Assembly (NCBI GenBank): GCA_022695795.1
Contig: MU404071.1
Coordinates: forward strand, 434,001 to 498,000
Direction: 5' to 3'
Length of the DNA: 64,000 nucleotides
Origin: Biscogniauxia marginata
Taxonomy: Eukaryota; Ascomycota; Sordariomycetes; Xylariales; Xylariaceae
Below the pieces are notes generated by a model, which was not told the DNA's origin, did no database searches, and was given only the letters and a program-made list of their open reading frames with translations. Below, piece after piece: positions 21,999-35,308 of the stretch (the first letter of the stretch is position 1; each line of letters begins with the position of its first letter). Both the position numbers and the translations under genes were made by a program.

Positions 21999-24900
21999 AG
22001 ATTCACCAGGCCCAGCTTAATACTTAGGGTTGGATAGTCTCGTCTTGCGTCCTGCACTTGATGATGAGGGTCCACGATAGATGCGCCACGGATGTCGAGG
22101 GTTAAACCAGAACTGCTTCCTGCCTTCCCCTTTCGTGAAGTCTAATATCCTCTTTGACAAACAATACAGCACATATAACCATCTGTGATCAGACCGGAAT
22201 GCTGACTAAAGTGTGCAATCGTATCAAAACGTTCGCTCTAGAACGACGGTGTCCCTCCAGTGTAGACTGTCAAACGATCGAATGGTATGGCGGGGATTAA
22301 GATGAGAGACTTCAGTTGATGCTCGACAGCAACATAATCGGGAACAACCTCCTTAGCACTCCGCAACCGTAGCCGTCCTTCGTAGCGACATAACCGTAAG
22401 GTGTATGTGGTCTCAAGTCGTCAATCTTAGTCTGAAGAAGGCAGCTTGAGAGACCAGGGAGGAAAAAGTTCGAAATCCCACAAGATCATGCAATTTGGAG
22501 GAGTCACGTTTTCTTCCCAGTAAGATCCACAGCCTACAGCTTCGGGGGGGACGAAAGAAATCCCATGAAAGGCCGTGCGGAACGGAAAGGTGTTACGTAT
22601 GGCAATATGAAGTAGAGAAGGAAAATAAGGTCTCTTCTGCTGTACCCTGGATTGTGGGATACATACTACATACGGAGGTCAAGGGACTTTTCTTGATATT
22701 AAAATTGGGGACAAGACCAGGTATGCAGAAGAAACGGATTGACGGATACACTATGTGACCGCATACATGCACACAGCAGAGCATTTCATTTAACTATTGC
22801 ATAGTACCTACACTCTACACTTCTTCCCGGGTTTATAATATCAGAGTAATTAGACCCGAACCCGTGTTAGTGCCGTGAGACTATCCACACTACGACGCAG
22901 CCACCAAGTTAAAAAGCTTCCGCGATTTGACTTACCGCACGTTGCTTGCAGTTGTAGAATCATGCAGACTCAATGCCTGGACCCGTCTTTGCTATCGACC
23001 CACCGGATCACCTTGTCTGCTTGTCCACCACTCGCGGTGGCCTGAACACGGCAAGAGGGGCAGGGGGATTTGCAGAAATCGACATGGATGTGAAAACCCC
23101 TGAAGATACCCCTGCAGCCGTCTCCAAACCCTGCATGTCCGGGTCGATCAGAAAGCAGATGGTTGAAGGCAAGGAGAAGGGGCCCTCCAGATACATGGTT
23201 GGGATACAGTAACCAAGCAAAAAAAAAAAAAAAAAAAAAAAAAAGAGAGAGAGAGAGATCCATCATGTAGTGGCCTAGGTTAGGATCTAGACTTAAAGTA
23301 GAGTAGATACCTAGTCTCATTACACAGTGTGTATGAGGCTATTCACTCGTAGTTTGAGAAAAAGGCTAAGCAATATGACGAAGCCGCTTGGTAGATAGAT
23401 GGATTTAGACAGAGAATTAAGTTTGATAGATCAGCGACGGTTGGAAAGCTATAGTAGTAGCTTTGTTCATCACCTTGGCCATGTGGTACGTCAGGAGCCG
23501 CACGGGAAATTTGCCCTTTTCTACATACGTAGCACTAGAGAAGCCGCTCGCCTATCTAGGTCTATAATACCTACCTCTAGACCTAGCGACGTTGATAAAG
23601 CCAATGAGGGGGGTTTATGTAAAGAGTGAAAAATAAAAAATAAAGATAGAATACAAATACAAATACAAAATATAAGGCACCGACGATTCTCGTCGATAAA
23701 GGTAACAAAATAGCATTGCAGACCCGTTACTTTGGGCAGGGGTTCGGCAAGTGAGATAGCGGAAGTGTACGACTACGAGTAGTGATCTCAAAGGTAGGTA
23801 TGTATTTACGGTGAGGATTTTCATCATTGTGAGCAACAATGAATACTATTTACCAGGATCAAGCTATGCAGCAAGCTTCATGCATCATGCCAACTGTCAA
23901 GCCTTATCCTAATCAGCGTAAGCCAAGATAGCCTGGGTGGTCATCCTGCTCACCTTCAATTGCGGTGAAGGCAATTAGGGGATAGTTCACAGAGACGGAT
24001 CGTGTATCTAAAATGCGTAAAACATGAGAAGGTCATTTTCCCTCTAATAAACTCAGACGGATCCTGTCACGTTGCCTGAGCTGTTCTAGCATCTTTAGCA
24101 AGTTCCGACAATAAAACATATCATTGGCACATGGCAGAGTGGGTTGTGGCAAACACGCATTTTGGTTTGATCCACGATGTCTCAGCTGGGGGAGCTGAGA
24201 AGGGGGCAAAGGCGTAGAGTTGCTCGTGCTCCTGAAAGCCCAGCCCAGCCTCAACCCCTGAAACCAGCCAGCCTCGGTATCACCAGCACGGAGCAGATGG
24301 GTCAATTTACATCATACTTTCGTGAATCAGCATGTGTTACGCAAACGAAGCTTCATTATCCCGCCTCACACCACCAACACGAGTGCGACGAGACAGATAT
24401 AGAGTAACCGCTGGCGCCAATCTGTAGAATATTTCTATATACCAAGATTCTATATGCACGCTATTTGCTTTTGGCTCACCTCTAGGAAACCACCATTATG
24501 TATGCAGTACAGGGAATAACGCTGGAGCATGACTCGCCATAATCTCTACTACATAGGCAGTCGATCTATCACTTTTGCGGTGTGCACGATTGTCAATATC
24601 TTACATATATGTAGTTATTGCTCAACGTGATATGTAACAGAGGATTTTGTTCTGATATAGTGATACGTAGGATAGATAAGCCTTGGCCACCTATACGATA
24701 GCTGTATTAATGGGAAATTTCCCAAGGATCCCGTTTGTATGGTAAGAATGGCCGGATTGCCTCGTTCCGTTCGTTCCTTGCACGTCAATATTCACCAAGA
24801 CGGTGGTAAATACCTAGATCTGATGGGATGCCGAACGTCCAATTGGAACGAACCCACCATAATCAATACAACACGACACGATCTCCAAGGCACGAACTTG

Positions 24901-27900
24901 CGTGTCTCGTGGGCAGCATTACACTGCAGAAAGATGCAGTGCGGGAATCCGACATGACAGGAACAGTACTGCTATTCGCCTAGAATTGGCGATCAGAACC
25001 GCACTGATGTCTTCGATATGAAACGTCTGCGTTACACGCCTGGATAACGGTGTCTCCTTTACCTTTGCTTGAACTCCATGGTCAGACAGCAATAAGGTGA
25101 GGGATAACAAGAGCTCGGCCAATAGGTATGACAATGCAATTGGCGCTTCAGACAGCTTTTTGTCCATGAGCGAAGATAAAACCGTCGTCCTATAGCGCTT
25201 ACCCAGAACCGATCGATTAAAATTGCGACTAGCTCGCGTCTTGGACATCCTTGCTACCGGCATCACGGCGTTTGATGCCGCAACGAGGCATGCGGCGTAG
25301 CCATCCGACTAGGTATTGATGGCGATTACGCTACACTTTTCATCTGAACATTTTAAGAAAAACCTGATTTACCGTTACACGGTTCCAGAGGTTTTGATTT
25401 TGGGGGTTGGTACGCAGATAAGTAGAATCTGGTGATCAATATTTGCCAACCACGCGGCGGTTGCAGAGACAGAAAAGAACTGCGGTCAGAACTATCCGGC
25501 CAACCAGAATCCTAGCAGCCGAACCCCACGAAGTATTACTCCGTATCTTGACATGTAACCTAAAGTGTCACCCCAGCTAGCTCACTCTGTGGGGGGTCTA
25601 TATAAGGGAAAAGAGAAAAGAGGAATATGGGAAGCCTCTGATAGACTAACCTTATATATGTACATATATCTATCTCCTACATCGCTTAGACCTCCAACGT
25701 TCGGACGGGATCCTACGTGAAGGAACATCGTGCCTTTTCTCCAAGGGCCTGACACCGATCTCTGCTACGATGCCAGATTATGATATACTATCTATCACGA
25801 CGTGAGGAGAGATGCAAGGTTACCTCGTCGTCCTCCCGACGCACCAGCCATAGCTAAACCACCACTGAGAACCAGCACGGCGGGAGCATCCATCACAGAA
25901 AGCTCGGACACGACGACGCTGTCACGGACCGCCAGAACTTCTCTCATCATCTCATGCCCAGTAGTCTTGTAATATAGGTAATCATTCATGTCCATACATA
26001 CATACCTAAAATAGAAAAATACGAGCGTTGAATCATCCCATTATGCGCTACCTAAGATTATTAAGGCTATAAGGTATCAGCTTCTATTACTGAGGGTAAG
26101 TAGGTTCAGTTGGACAGGTACACTGTGTCGTTATCAGCACAACACCAGCAACAAACCAGGCCGAGCCTACGTACCATGGGACACATCGATCTGGCTGAGA
26201 CTCTGCTAGTGTAATAAACCAGACAAGCCAGTCAGGCGAGCGGGCTACCAATAAGCTCGCCCTCCTGTGTGGTAGAGCTGGGTTTCTCTTTTTCCTTCGG
26301 CATTCTGGAAACTCTAACCCCACACGATGAGCTGCATTGAGAGCTCTTACTAGGTAGGTAAACGCGAGGTGAGCTCGGGCTACATTGATAGACTTAATTA
26401 TAAACACGGGATGAATTTACACTTATAGGTATCCCTTGGGACTCCTAAAATAAAACTTGCCATCTACAATGATTTTCAGGTCACCAGCATTTCCTGCAAC
26501 ATCACCGGTTTAATCTCCTCTCTTCCTCCCGTCCCCGAGGGTACGTAACCGACCAGCTATACCTAGTAACATAGCTAAACACGAGCCGTCGTGCCGGTTG
26601 CATCGCAGGTGGAACGAGTCACCCTGTCAATGTCTCCTTCTACTAGGGAGCCCAGGAGCAAGAGCTGATAAAGAGAGGGCAAAGAAAAAATTTAGAGGCG
26701 ATCAAGAGAGTCTTGAAACCCTTAGCTGCATGTCCCCAAGCAGTTTCTCCCCCTTACACATCTTCATCTCCAAAATCTCCACAAACCCGCCAAGCCGCCA
26801 AGTCTTCATCGTGCGAAACCGACTGACTTTTTGATGTCCCAAGTCGCTTTTTTCTTCCTTCCCTGCTACTACCTAGTGTGATTGTTTTCTTTCTTTCTTC
26901 TTCTTTGAAGAAAAAGCGAGAGGAGTGATGAGCAGAACCTTCGAGATTTGAGGTCCGGTTTTTCCGTCGAGCCCTACACTATACTAAACTAGAGGATGAT
27001 CGAGCAAAGCCGGGCATCTTCACGAATTGTTCTGATCGGACGCTTTAGAAACGGAAAGTTTTCCAACTACGTGCCCAACCCCCCTTGCCTCCCCGGGATG
27101 AAGAAAAACCCCGGCGCGCCGGAATTTCTAATTTGACGGGTCTTGACTTGAGGGCATACGCTCGAGCCCACGGCGACTTTTTTTTAGTATAACTCATACC
27201 TACATATAGACGCGTCAGGTGGACTTCTCAAAAGATGACCGACGAGATGTACCTACGTGGAGTCGGTCTATTTAGCCCAGCGTAGTGGGGGGAAGGGTTT
27301 ACAAGATATTGCCAGGTATTAAGTAAGTAGGTAGTGATATGTTTTTTGTTTCTAGTGGTAATAACTCATATATCGTCTACTGTCTATCAGTTACTAAATT
27401 TCACGCACATCCTCCTTCCAACCCCAACCCCCCTCCTCTTCAGGCATCACCATCTACATGTATGCCCCGTCAAACCATCCCAACCAAGTATGTATGTATC
27501 GACTAAAAGCCAGCCTCCCATCCCCGGATCGCCACGGACCCAGTGATTCCCCCTCCAAAGCGGAGGGAAGGAAGCCGATTCTCTAGAGTGGCTGGCCTAA
27601 CTACGGCATGAGGGGAGAAGGGCGAGATAGGAACAAGGACGCGAGGCGAACGGTTGTGCCATCTACGTTGCCCACCTTGTTTCGCCGAACATTTTTTCTC
27701 TTTTTTTTTTTGGATCTGAATGGGTAATATAATTCACGAATACTTCGCTTACCTTATTAGATGGGCTGGGTGTGCAGACGTATCTAATCGGGCCGTTGGG
27801 GGCGGGATAATGTCGTCACTACCCACCACCTGGTCTATACGGGGGTTATAAAACTCCCCCGATGTCTTAGTAAAGGTGTGTTATGGTTGGGGCCTGGCTA

Positions 27901-28912
27901 CAGAACTCTAGGGCCATGCCGAACTTAAGCAGGCTGGCGATGCCTTGTAGATCACCTCCGAAAGTAAGTCTAGAATCACAGTTGTCATGTTGAGGTGTCC
28001 AAAGAAAACGAGACCTATATTTCTTGTCTACCTGCGTCCAGTAATAAAAGCAATTCAGCTTAGTGAGTGATATCGTTACGTCGTCCCCTGAAACACCAGA
28101 TCGATAGCATCATGATCGACTCGTGAAGTGAATAGATATTCATGATGCCATATCCTATCATATCGTGCAGTTTCATGCCGTAACTATCCAGCTCATCTAT
28201 AACCAGATACCAGGCAGTAGCTTGTTGATAGGCATCCAAGTAGATCAATATTTCTGCTGTACGTAGCTGAAAAGGGGGGGGGGCAGACCAGCGTAGGACG
28301 CAGAAGACGAGGCACCCTCTAAGAGCCGGCGCTCAACGATGAACCACATATCATATGCCATCTGGTGGAAACCGGACTTATTCTAGAAACGTTCATAATC
28401 TCCATACGCGTCTCACGTATCTCTAGTCTTCTCAACAATCGGATATCTGTCTATAACGATGTTTAGATGAAGCCGAAACTTGTTTCTGCTTGCTATCAAG
28501 TCTCGAACGACGACTCCAATAGTTTGGGTAGATAATCAGATAGGGAAAACGCAGCCGACTGTAAGTGTTGCTGTCCGTCATTCCATTCCGAGTAGAATAA
28601 GTCGGGGCTCATTTCGTTTCACGAGGACAAGAAAACCTTCCCAGTTGTGTGCCTGAAAAAAGCGATACCTCGAATAGGAGAAAAAAGAAAACGACTTAAA
28701 AGCAATTGAAGTGTGAAAGATGAAGCCCCAGTGTCTGTCGGGTCGGTTGACTACCACAACAACGCGCAAGTAATGGCCAATCGACTTACGTATGGTTGGA
28801 CCGAGGCGTTGTTGAGGGGTTTGTCGTAACTAAACGCGGGACCAGAAAAGGTAAGGGGAGTCGAGTGTAACTATGTCGACGCTGACAGAGGGAAAGAAAA
28901 ATAGGCAGTACA
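21999..28912. other. Gene-poor region (6.9 kb), no gene supported
   Basis: The largest spacer of the window. It contains a poly-A/(GA) tract (23219-23258), many stop codons in all frames and several GGTAGG/CCTACC words. Open frames such as 24919-25266 (-) and 25795-25995 (-) have mixed composition but no signal peptide, domain or splice extension that I can recognise. A CT-rich, promoter-like stretch is seen near 26820-26910. It may hold non-coding transcripts or decayed repeats; neither can be shown from sequence alone. Confidence 0.5.
23219..23258 (+). repeat. Poly-A (26) followed by (GA)7
   Basis: A run of 26 A residues leads directly into seven GA dinucleotides. It could be a simple slippage tract or the poly-A end of an old retrotransposed copy; no target-site duplication is evident. 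Confidence 0.9.
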
Positions 28913-31540
28913 CTAGCGAGAACTCATCCGGTTGACCTCCTGTACAGCCCGTTGATTGAGGATGGCGACCATTTCGCGACCAGCGTCCTCCTCGATCTCT
29001 TGGCCGTCGCGGCAGCGCGTGATGGGCAGGTTCTCGTTGAGAGAGTTACGGATGTGCTTGAGGTGAGCGTCCTCGCAGTGCATCTTGCTAATCCACTCGA
29101 CCTCGAACGGCTCCGTGATCTTCCAGTTGATAGCGGGCCACCACGAGGGACGCGCGCAGTCGGTGGACGGGAGGGACGTCATACGGGCCTATGGTTGAGG
29201 AGGAGAAAGGGGACGAAGTTAGTGACTACGAAATACATGAAACCGAATAATAGAAATGAAAGGAGAGAAGGGAGAGAAGGATAATACTTACATAGCCCAT
29301 GAAGGCATGCGATTTATTTGCCGAGAAGAAGAGGACAACATTCTTAGTCTCCTCAAAAGCCTTTCGTAGAGTGCCCTCGTTCTGAGTCTGTGTAGCCCAG
29401 AGGCCCTGGTCCTGGCAATCGTAGATGTTGGTGAGGTTGTAGGACTTCATAACAAAGAAACGAGTGTCTGCGAGTTTACAAGATTCAAGTTAGCGAGTGA
29501 GCGAGATCTTGCAACTTGGGGGTGTAATCTTGTTCATTATTCCCTTTTTAGTAAAAATTTTGTACTTACCACCGCGTTGACCAATATTGATGTGTGTAGG
29601 GTAGCTGGCGTTCCTGCGCTCTCGCTCGTAGTCTCTTTTGGGAGTCATGTCAATTAAGTCTCGCTTTCCTCCTCTGCTATGGTAGTCAGGATGCTCGAGA
29701 CACTCGCGGTACTCGCGACGCTCTGTGAAAATATCTGAGCGTCGTTTATTGTCACAAGCCTCCGGCCGGGCAATGCGGGACTCAAGCGGTCGCCGAGATA
29801 GAGCGTTGGAAGGGGAATGGGTAGGGGCATGTTCCTCAGCTCGAGTTCTAGAAAAGTCCCGCGCGCGGTAGGTGATATTTTCGGACTGGTCATTCTTCTG
29901 GAAAACGTCAGGTGAAGCTGAGCGGTCACGACCAGGTCGAGTTGCAGATGGACGGCGACGAAAGGCCCGAGCTAGCTTGGACGAGACGACGGGCTCTTTC
30001 TCTCGCTTGATTCCCTTTGGGTATGCAGGGTTATTGGCTCGAGGACTAACGTCTTGACCGAGTCCAGTCATCGTAGCATCTTGAAAGATGCCATGGCGAC
30101 CCTGGGGCGGGGATACATTGTAGGTGTTAGACCTGATAGGATGAAAAGCATTAGGTGTCTCGGACTGTCTGTTTAGTCCATGGGTTTCCTGATGGTAGGA
30201 GCGTAGAATTGCAGCTCTCTCAGACTCTATGGTGGCTTGCTGCTTCTCAAGAGCCTCTAGTTTGCGATAACGTTCTATTTCTTGGGTGCGGCGGTCGACG
30301 TCATGCCAGCCAGTGAGCTCCAACCAGTCATAGAGATCTTCAGCCATGTCGGGGCTGGCATTCATAGCTGGGGTCAAGTCAATAGTCACTATGTGACCCT
30401 GCCGGTTGCGAGTAACAATGCTACTCAAGGCATGATGGTGTTGACTGTTTGTGAGGGCAGTCTTGCGCAAGTCGCCCGAGTTAGGCGTAGTTGCATGGTC
30501 GAGATGACCGTTTTGGAGAGACATGCCTTTACCTTGTCTATTTTCAAAGGATTCAATGCTTGGTATGGGGGAATTACTACTGACGGTGTGCGCAGGGGAG
30601 TTGGGATAATTCGGGAAGCCAGGGTTGCGTGTTGACGAGAGAGATGAGCTTTGCACACAATTGAAGTCGGTAGAGTTGAAGGTGGTGGAGTGGGGAGAAG
30701 GGCACTGCATAAGATCGAGGTCCACGGCGTCAATATTGTTGCTATGGCAAGCAGGGAAGGCAGTAGGGTTGGGAGGCGCTGAGATGTTTTGGCTGACACC
30801 ATTCACACTGGAATTGAATGGAGTCAAATCTGGGGAAGCCGAAGGGTTCGAGCAGACACCTAAGCAGATACTCTCTAGAATCAAGTTAGGTTAGCAGAGC
30901 CTCTATAGAGTACTTCGCGGGAAAGCCAGTTACCTTCTTCTAGGTGCTTTAGCGCATCGTCGACCAGGTCGATGCTGTCGCCCGTATTCACAGACTGCCG
31001 AGCCATGTTTGCTGCTTGGCAGGGTTCGGGATGGGTGCCTGTGGTGCAAAGGTTTGTGTATGGAGAAAGCTCGCAAGGAAGGAGTGTGTAGGTAGAAGAG
31101 ATTGGTTGTTGTTTAGGGCTGGAATTATCATGGCCAACTGTAGAACTCACTGTATCCTGTTGAGCCGGCGTACTTGCCGCCCTAATTGGTTTACTGTACG
31201 GGCTTGGGTGGATATGTAAAGTCTTGCTATCAAGGCTGGGAATATGTTTTTCGCTCTGCGTCTCGTCTGCTTCTTCAAGGCCCTTGGTAGAATTGTCCTC
31301 ACATGCTGCTGCCGTCTTGCACTTAGCAGGGGCGGTAGTAGCACGCTTACTATGGGCTTGGGACCTCTGTGGTGACTTCTTCATCAGGATGCTCTTCAGT
31401 TCGAGTTCTCGCTTCTTCAACTTGCTGCTTTCAGATTGGCTTGACATATTGCCTCTCAGCGCCTCCCACCACCTTGGCTTATGTTCGGATCTTACTTTTG
31501 AGCCAACATGAACCATGAAGCATGGAGAACTCTGACTCAA
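28913..31540 (-). CDS. YTH-domain RNA-binding protein (m6A reader)
   Basis: Four exons on the minus strand (31540-30934, 30874-29570, 29467-29292, 29188-28913), with introns of 59, 102 and 103 nt, give 787 aa. About 630 N-terminal residues are low-complexity, rich in Ser, Pro and Arg, with an RS/RE-rich part just before the domain. The C-terminal YTH domain starts at about 638: DTRFFVMKSYNLTN, GLWATQTQNEGTLRKAF, VVLFFSANKSHAFMGYARM, RPSWWP, then the KHIRNSLNENLPITRCRDGQEI end block. Trp661 (WATQ) and Trp712/713 are candidates for the aromatic cage that holds N6-methyladenosine. YTH proteins bind m6A or DSR-type RNA motifs and steer mRNA fate in nucleus or cytoplasm. The three exons that build the domain only join when the introns are removed in the stated phases, which supports the model. 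Met32 (31447) is an alternative start. Confidence 0.92.
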
Positions 31541-32097
31541 GTTCCTCTAGTAGCAGGACGGTATGTACGAGGCATTAAGAATGATGGTTGATGCTTATTC
31601 GGGCGCTCTGGCTGTCAAGGATGTTTTTTTTTTTTAGTCGCAGAGAGAGGTAGATATTCCACATACATAGACAAATTAAGGTGGCTGCTTCGAGTTCTGA
31701 GGATCCTAGCAGTAAATTAGGATATCTAAAACATTATTGGACTCATCCCATTATCACATTGCTTTGATTAATACACATAAGCAGTGTGCAGTATGCCCCA
31801 TGACCTAGTGTTGTCTGGGCTGCATTGAGTTGCGCACCTGTTGCAGTTACTTGGCTTTGACCATCGCTTTCAACATAAGTTTGCTACTGTCTAAGGGTTG
31901 CAATAGAGTCGCATGATCTCTAAGACTCCTTTGATCTAGGTCCATAAGACTAGCGTTACTCCCTCTGATGGCATACACATCACCGCGAAGAGGGCGAAAC
32001 AGATTATGGACCTAAATAGCAAACCGCATAGCAGACATACACGGAACAATGATAGGCGTCTTGGATAGGGATGGTTGTTCTAGCCCGGAATCAAATA
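31541..32097. other. Spacer between two minus-strand genes
   Basis: The upstream region of the YTH gene and 3' flank of GPI18. It contains a T10 tract near 31625 and AT-rich DNA. No gene seen. Confidence 0.6.
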
Positions 32098-33500
32098 TCA
32101 TGCCGGCGGAAGGAAGGAAGCAAACAAAGCCCCTTGGATGCCTGCGTACATGATCATGAATATTACAATATTTCCACCTAGTTGAGCTGTGCCACGATTG
32201 CCTAGGAGGCCTGCTAGCCACCAATACCATAGCGGATATCCGGACGAGATTCTCGTTATAATTTGGGTGTGGTAGTTCGTAATTGCTAAGGCGGTTAATA
32301 TCAGCTGGGAAGAAGCCATCGACCGAAGCAACGCTACGCCATTAGGCAATGTCAATGGCGACGTCTTTGGATTCGCATTATCCGTGTCAAGGCTAGAAGC
32401 TCTTCTGAAAGCATCTAACCCTGAATTTATCAGAATAAATATCATGGGCGCGGCGAGAAGGAACAGAGGGATGTTTGCAGGTGTCCAATAACGAAGAAAG
32501 CCAACATTCCTAATATCTATGTTAGTGGTGTTTCGCAAGGTAAGGCTACTATGTACAGACCAATAATGCTCCTGGACAAAGGAGTATATACTAGGTAGCG
32601 GCTTTGTACACCATGGCCTGGTCTTGGTGGTAGAAGCACCAGAGCAGAACGTTTGATATGCAACAATCTGCGGTAGTATAAAGCCGAGGGCAATGGCCGA
32701 ACCTCCGGCGATCAGGGCTAACCGCCTCCTAATACTGGTGAAGGTAGGCGTGACGGAGAGCTCTCGGAACAGCTCGACAGCAAATAGAATGCCGTTGAAG
32801 ATACCATTGCTGCGAAATGTAGTGGCAAATCCAAACCACATGCCGGATGCCACCAAGCTCGCATCATGTGCGACCATGCGTTTTTCGCTGAGCAGGGCTT
32901 TGCAGAAGAAAAGGTACCCTAGGAAAGATAGTAAGGCATAAGTACTCTCGGAGTAGGGCGCCGAGAGAAATATGCCGGCTGGTGATAATATGTGGAGGAG
33001 GGCTGCTGTGAATGACAGCCGAGGGTTCTTCCAAACAACTAGACCTAGCTGATACAAGACCAGAACTGACAAAAGATGAGACGTGTTTGCTACAAGTATT
33101 CCCACGAGTGGTTCGAGGGAGCCTTCAGGCTCGAGTCCGAAGCCTTCAAGTGCTGCTGGTGTTAGCTGAGAAAGGCGACGGGCAAAGGCGGCCGAGACAT
33201 ACCCTGGGCAAAGAAGGATATGACTGTCGGCAGTCCACCGCCAAAGGCCCATTCCTGTTCGTAGAGGTACCCACGGCGGGAGGCCTGCACGAAGTAGATG
33301 GCATCCCATCTCGTCAATCTCGTGCCGAGGCCGAATAGCGATTCATCTGGCGACGCCCTCTCAGGTGATATCAAGGTGCTTGAGGTATCGTAAGCTGGGC
33401 CAAGACCACTGCCGATCGCGATAGTTAGTAGAAAGGCTTTCCAGGCAAAAAAAGAGCCAATTAATGTAAGGATTGGATTTTTGAGAGGAGTAGTAGGCAT
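32098..33500 (-). CDS. GPI18: GPI mannosyltransferase 2 (Gpi18/PIG-V)
   Basis: Three exons on the minus strand (33500-33203, 33152-32561, 32509-32098) give 433 aa, a length usual for the family. Intron 1 is 50 nt (an acceptor 3 nt earlier, with exon 2 from 33155, is also in frame). Intron 2 is 51 nt with a weak GTCTGT donor, and its removal restores the conserved EHYWNVGFLRYWTP block. The enzyme is an ER multi-pass GT76 transferase that adds the second mannose of the GPI anchor from dolichyl-phosphate mannose. Landmarks are RWDAIYFVQ (64-72, with the conserved Trp-Asp of the luminal loop), SPAGIFLSAPYSESTYALLSFLGY and FATTFRSNG. Hydrophobic helices are spread over the length, starting with residues 10-30. 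Because intron 2 is a multiple of three and lacks stops, an unspliced mRNA would add 17 residues before NVGF. Confidence 0.92.
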
Positions 33501-33825
33501 TGTGACAAGAAGGGAAAGAAGAAGGAAAATAATGCCGATTGCCGCAGCGTTACGCGGCAGAATTATTGGTTATGAAATGTTTATTCTTCATCTCGACAGG
33601 CCAAAAGGAGAAGTGCCAACATCCCGTCCATTGCATGGAAGCACCAGCCTCTTGAAAGTGTGGCTTAGGTAAGGTTAATTACGGGCTGTCTCTCTAAATT
33701 TGTGGCTTAAAACTAACTGTACCCGGACTTACGTAGCTGGAGGTACTTCGTTTAGGTAGGTACACAAGTCGGGTACACTAGTCTGTCTGTGCACGGCCAT
33801 CCACCTATACCTACGGTTTACCTAT

Positions 33826-33844
33826 TACCTACCTACCTACCTAC
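33826..33844 (+). repeat. (TACC)n tetranucleotide run
   Basis: Four full copies of TACC plus a partial one. It is a member of the TACCTA/TAGGTA word family common in these spacers. Confidence 0.85.
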
Positions 33845-35194
33845 TTTTTCTCTCTTCAAATGATACCCTACGTGTAGTCGCTTGTTCCTACATACTAGGT
33901 ATTCGATAGAAACACACTCGGTTTCAAAGACGACCGGTAGTGCGCCAACTTCTACAACTCGTCGGATGGCTACCGATTTTACCGGCACGGCGATTTAGGT
34001 CGCGAGTATGTGATTTTCGACCTATTCAGGGCCTCTCTTCGGCGGCTTTGCCGACTCCGGATGCCCCTTAACCTAGTAGGATAATAGTCTACCCTCGCAC
34101 TACGGAGTACAGAATGACGAAACTAACAAGACTAGGTATAATAGTAAGGTAATGTTCTAATGTTGAAAAGGGTTCTCACGTAGAACACCGGGAGGGAAGC
34201 ACTTGTTCTAACCTTTAGTATTCACCTTGCTGCTAGTTACATAACTTGTGGCTGCTAGTACTAATGCTGTTATTTGATTCGGAAGGGAAATAGCAATTTG
34301 GATATACTATCGTGCATACTTACACCTATCTTCAATTTTCTTAATCACAGCACAGCGTCGCTTTCTAGCTACTTGTAGCAATAATATCTACGCAGATATA
34401 AATACTCGTATAATATTTCTCTTCAAGAGGTTTCACACGGTTTACATGAGTATCTCCGATATACAGAAACTCCGTCCAGTGTCGCCCCCCCTATCCTTAA
34501 GTTGAAGGTATCTGAATAAATTTGGAGTAAGTAACCTGATCTTTCGGCACCCCACCGCCTCGATCGGGAAAATATTGTGCTGTCCCTGTTCCTGGCGTCA
34601 CGTTCTAATCTTTTGACCAATTATTTATCCCGAGACGAAAGGCCTTTTATTAAAATAATCGTGGGGGCGAAGCTGACACGAACGCATTTATTGATAGGTT
34701 TAGGTAGCTAAACCTTGCATAGGCGATGTAGATCAACACTCCATCTTAGTAGACACTTGCTTCAACCACTCCAGCTATTCATGATGGGATAATAAGCTCC
34801 GGGACCGACGCCTTCGGTAGGAGTTAATTGTGGGTAATTGTTATCTAATAAGGGCATTGACGCCGCAAGATTACTTCTCCCGCTGTACAGAGATGCTGTG
34901 GAGGTGAGATGCGAGACTCTAGCGTACTAGAACATAACATGAGGATTCCTCTAATTATAGTGATAGCTCAGCTTTTCGACGGTTGCGCGCTGTACGACCA
35001 ACAAAGCTACCACGAGAAGACCTCGAGCAGACCCTATCCTCCCTGAGCGGTCTGGCTTTACAGTATTTGCACGTTAATATCTCCCAAAGGGATCTTTAAT
35101 TAGGTCATGATGCTTATACTTTCGGTCCCGTGGACTTGTAATATTTCGCTGTCTCATTTATGATAAGGGAAGCGGAAAGGGGTGATAAATTGTC

Positions 35195-35200
35195 TATAAG
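35195..35200 (+). promoter_or_regulatory. TATA-like element of the small secreted protein gene
   Basis: TATAAG lies 109 nt before the ATG at 35309. A CT/CA-rich leader typical of strongly expressed fungal genes follows (35220-35308). Confidence 0.5.
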
Positions 35201-35308
35201 AGGGCTTCAATTCTCGATCCATCAGTCAGAACGAAACAAATAATAACAATTAAAATCCATCATCACAAAGTCTAAACACTCCATCTCTTCTAAATAACTC
35301 CTTCAAAA

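Larger units (their letters stand above)
33501..35308. other. Spacer upstream of GPI18 and of the small secreted protein
   Basis: AT-rich spacer with a (TACC)n run (33826-33844) and a TATAAG element at 35195-35200 near its right end. No gene seen. Confidence 0.6.

Noticed and set aside
22970..23320. Minus-strand frame with a Phe run
   Set aside because: The Phe run is the translation of the poly-A/GA tract; the rest matches nothing I recognise.
25795..25995. 66-codon minus-strand frame of mixed composition
   Set aside because: Looks more protein-like than most, but there is no homolog I can name and no supporting exon.
27880..27970. Segment with words like 5S rRNA (GCCATGCCGAACTTAAGC)
   Set aside because: Only a short resemblance; the rest of the fungal 5S sequence, its internal promoter and a closing stem are absent.
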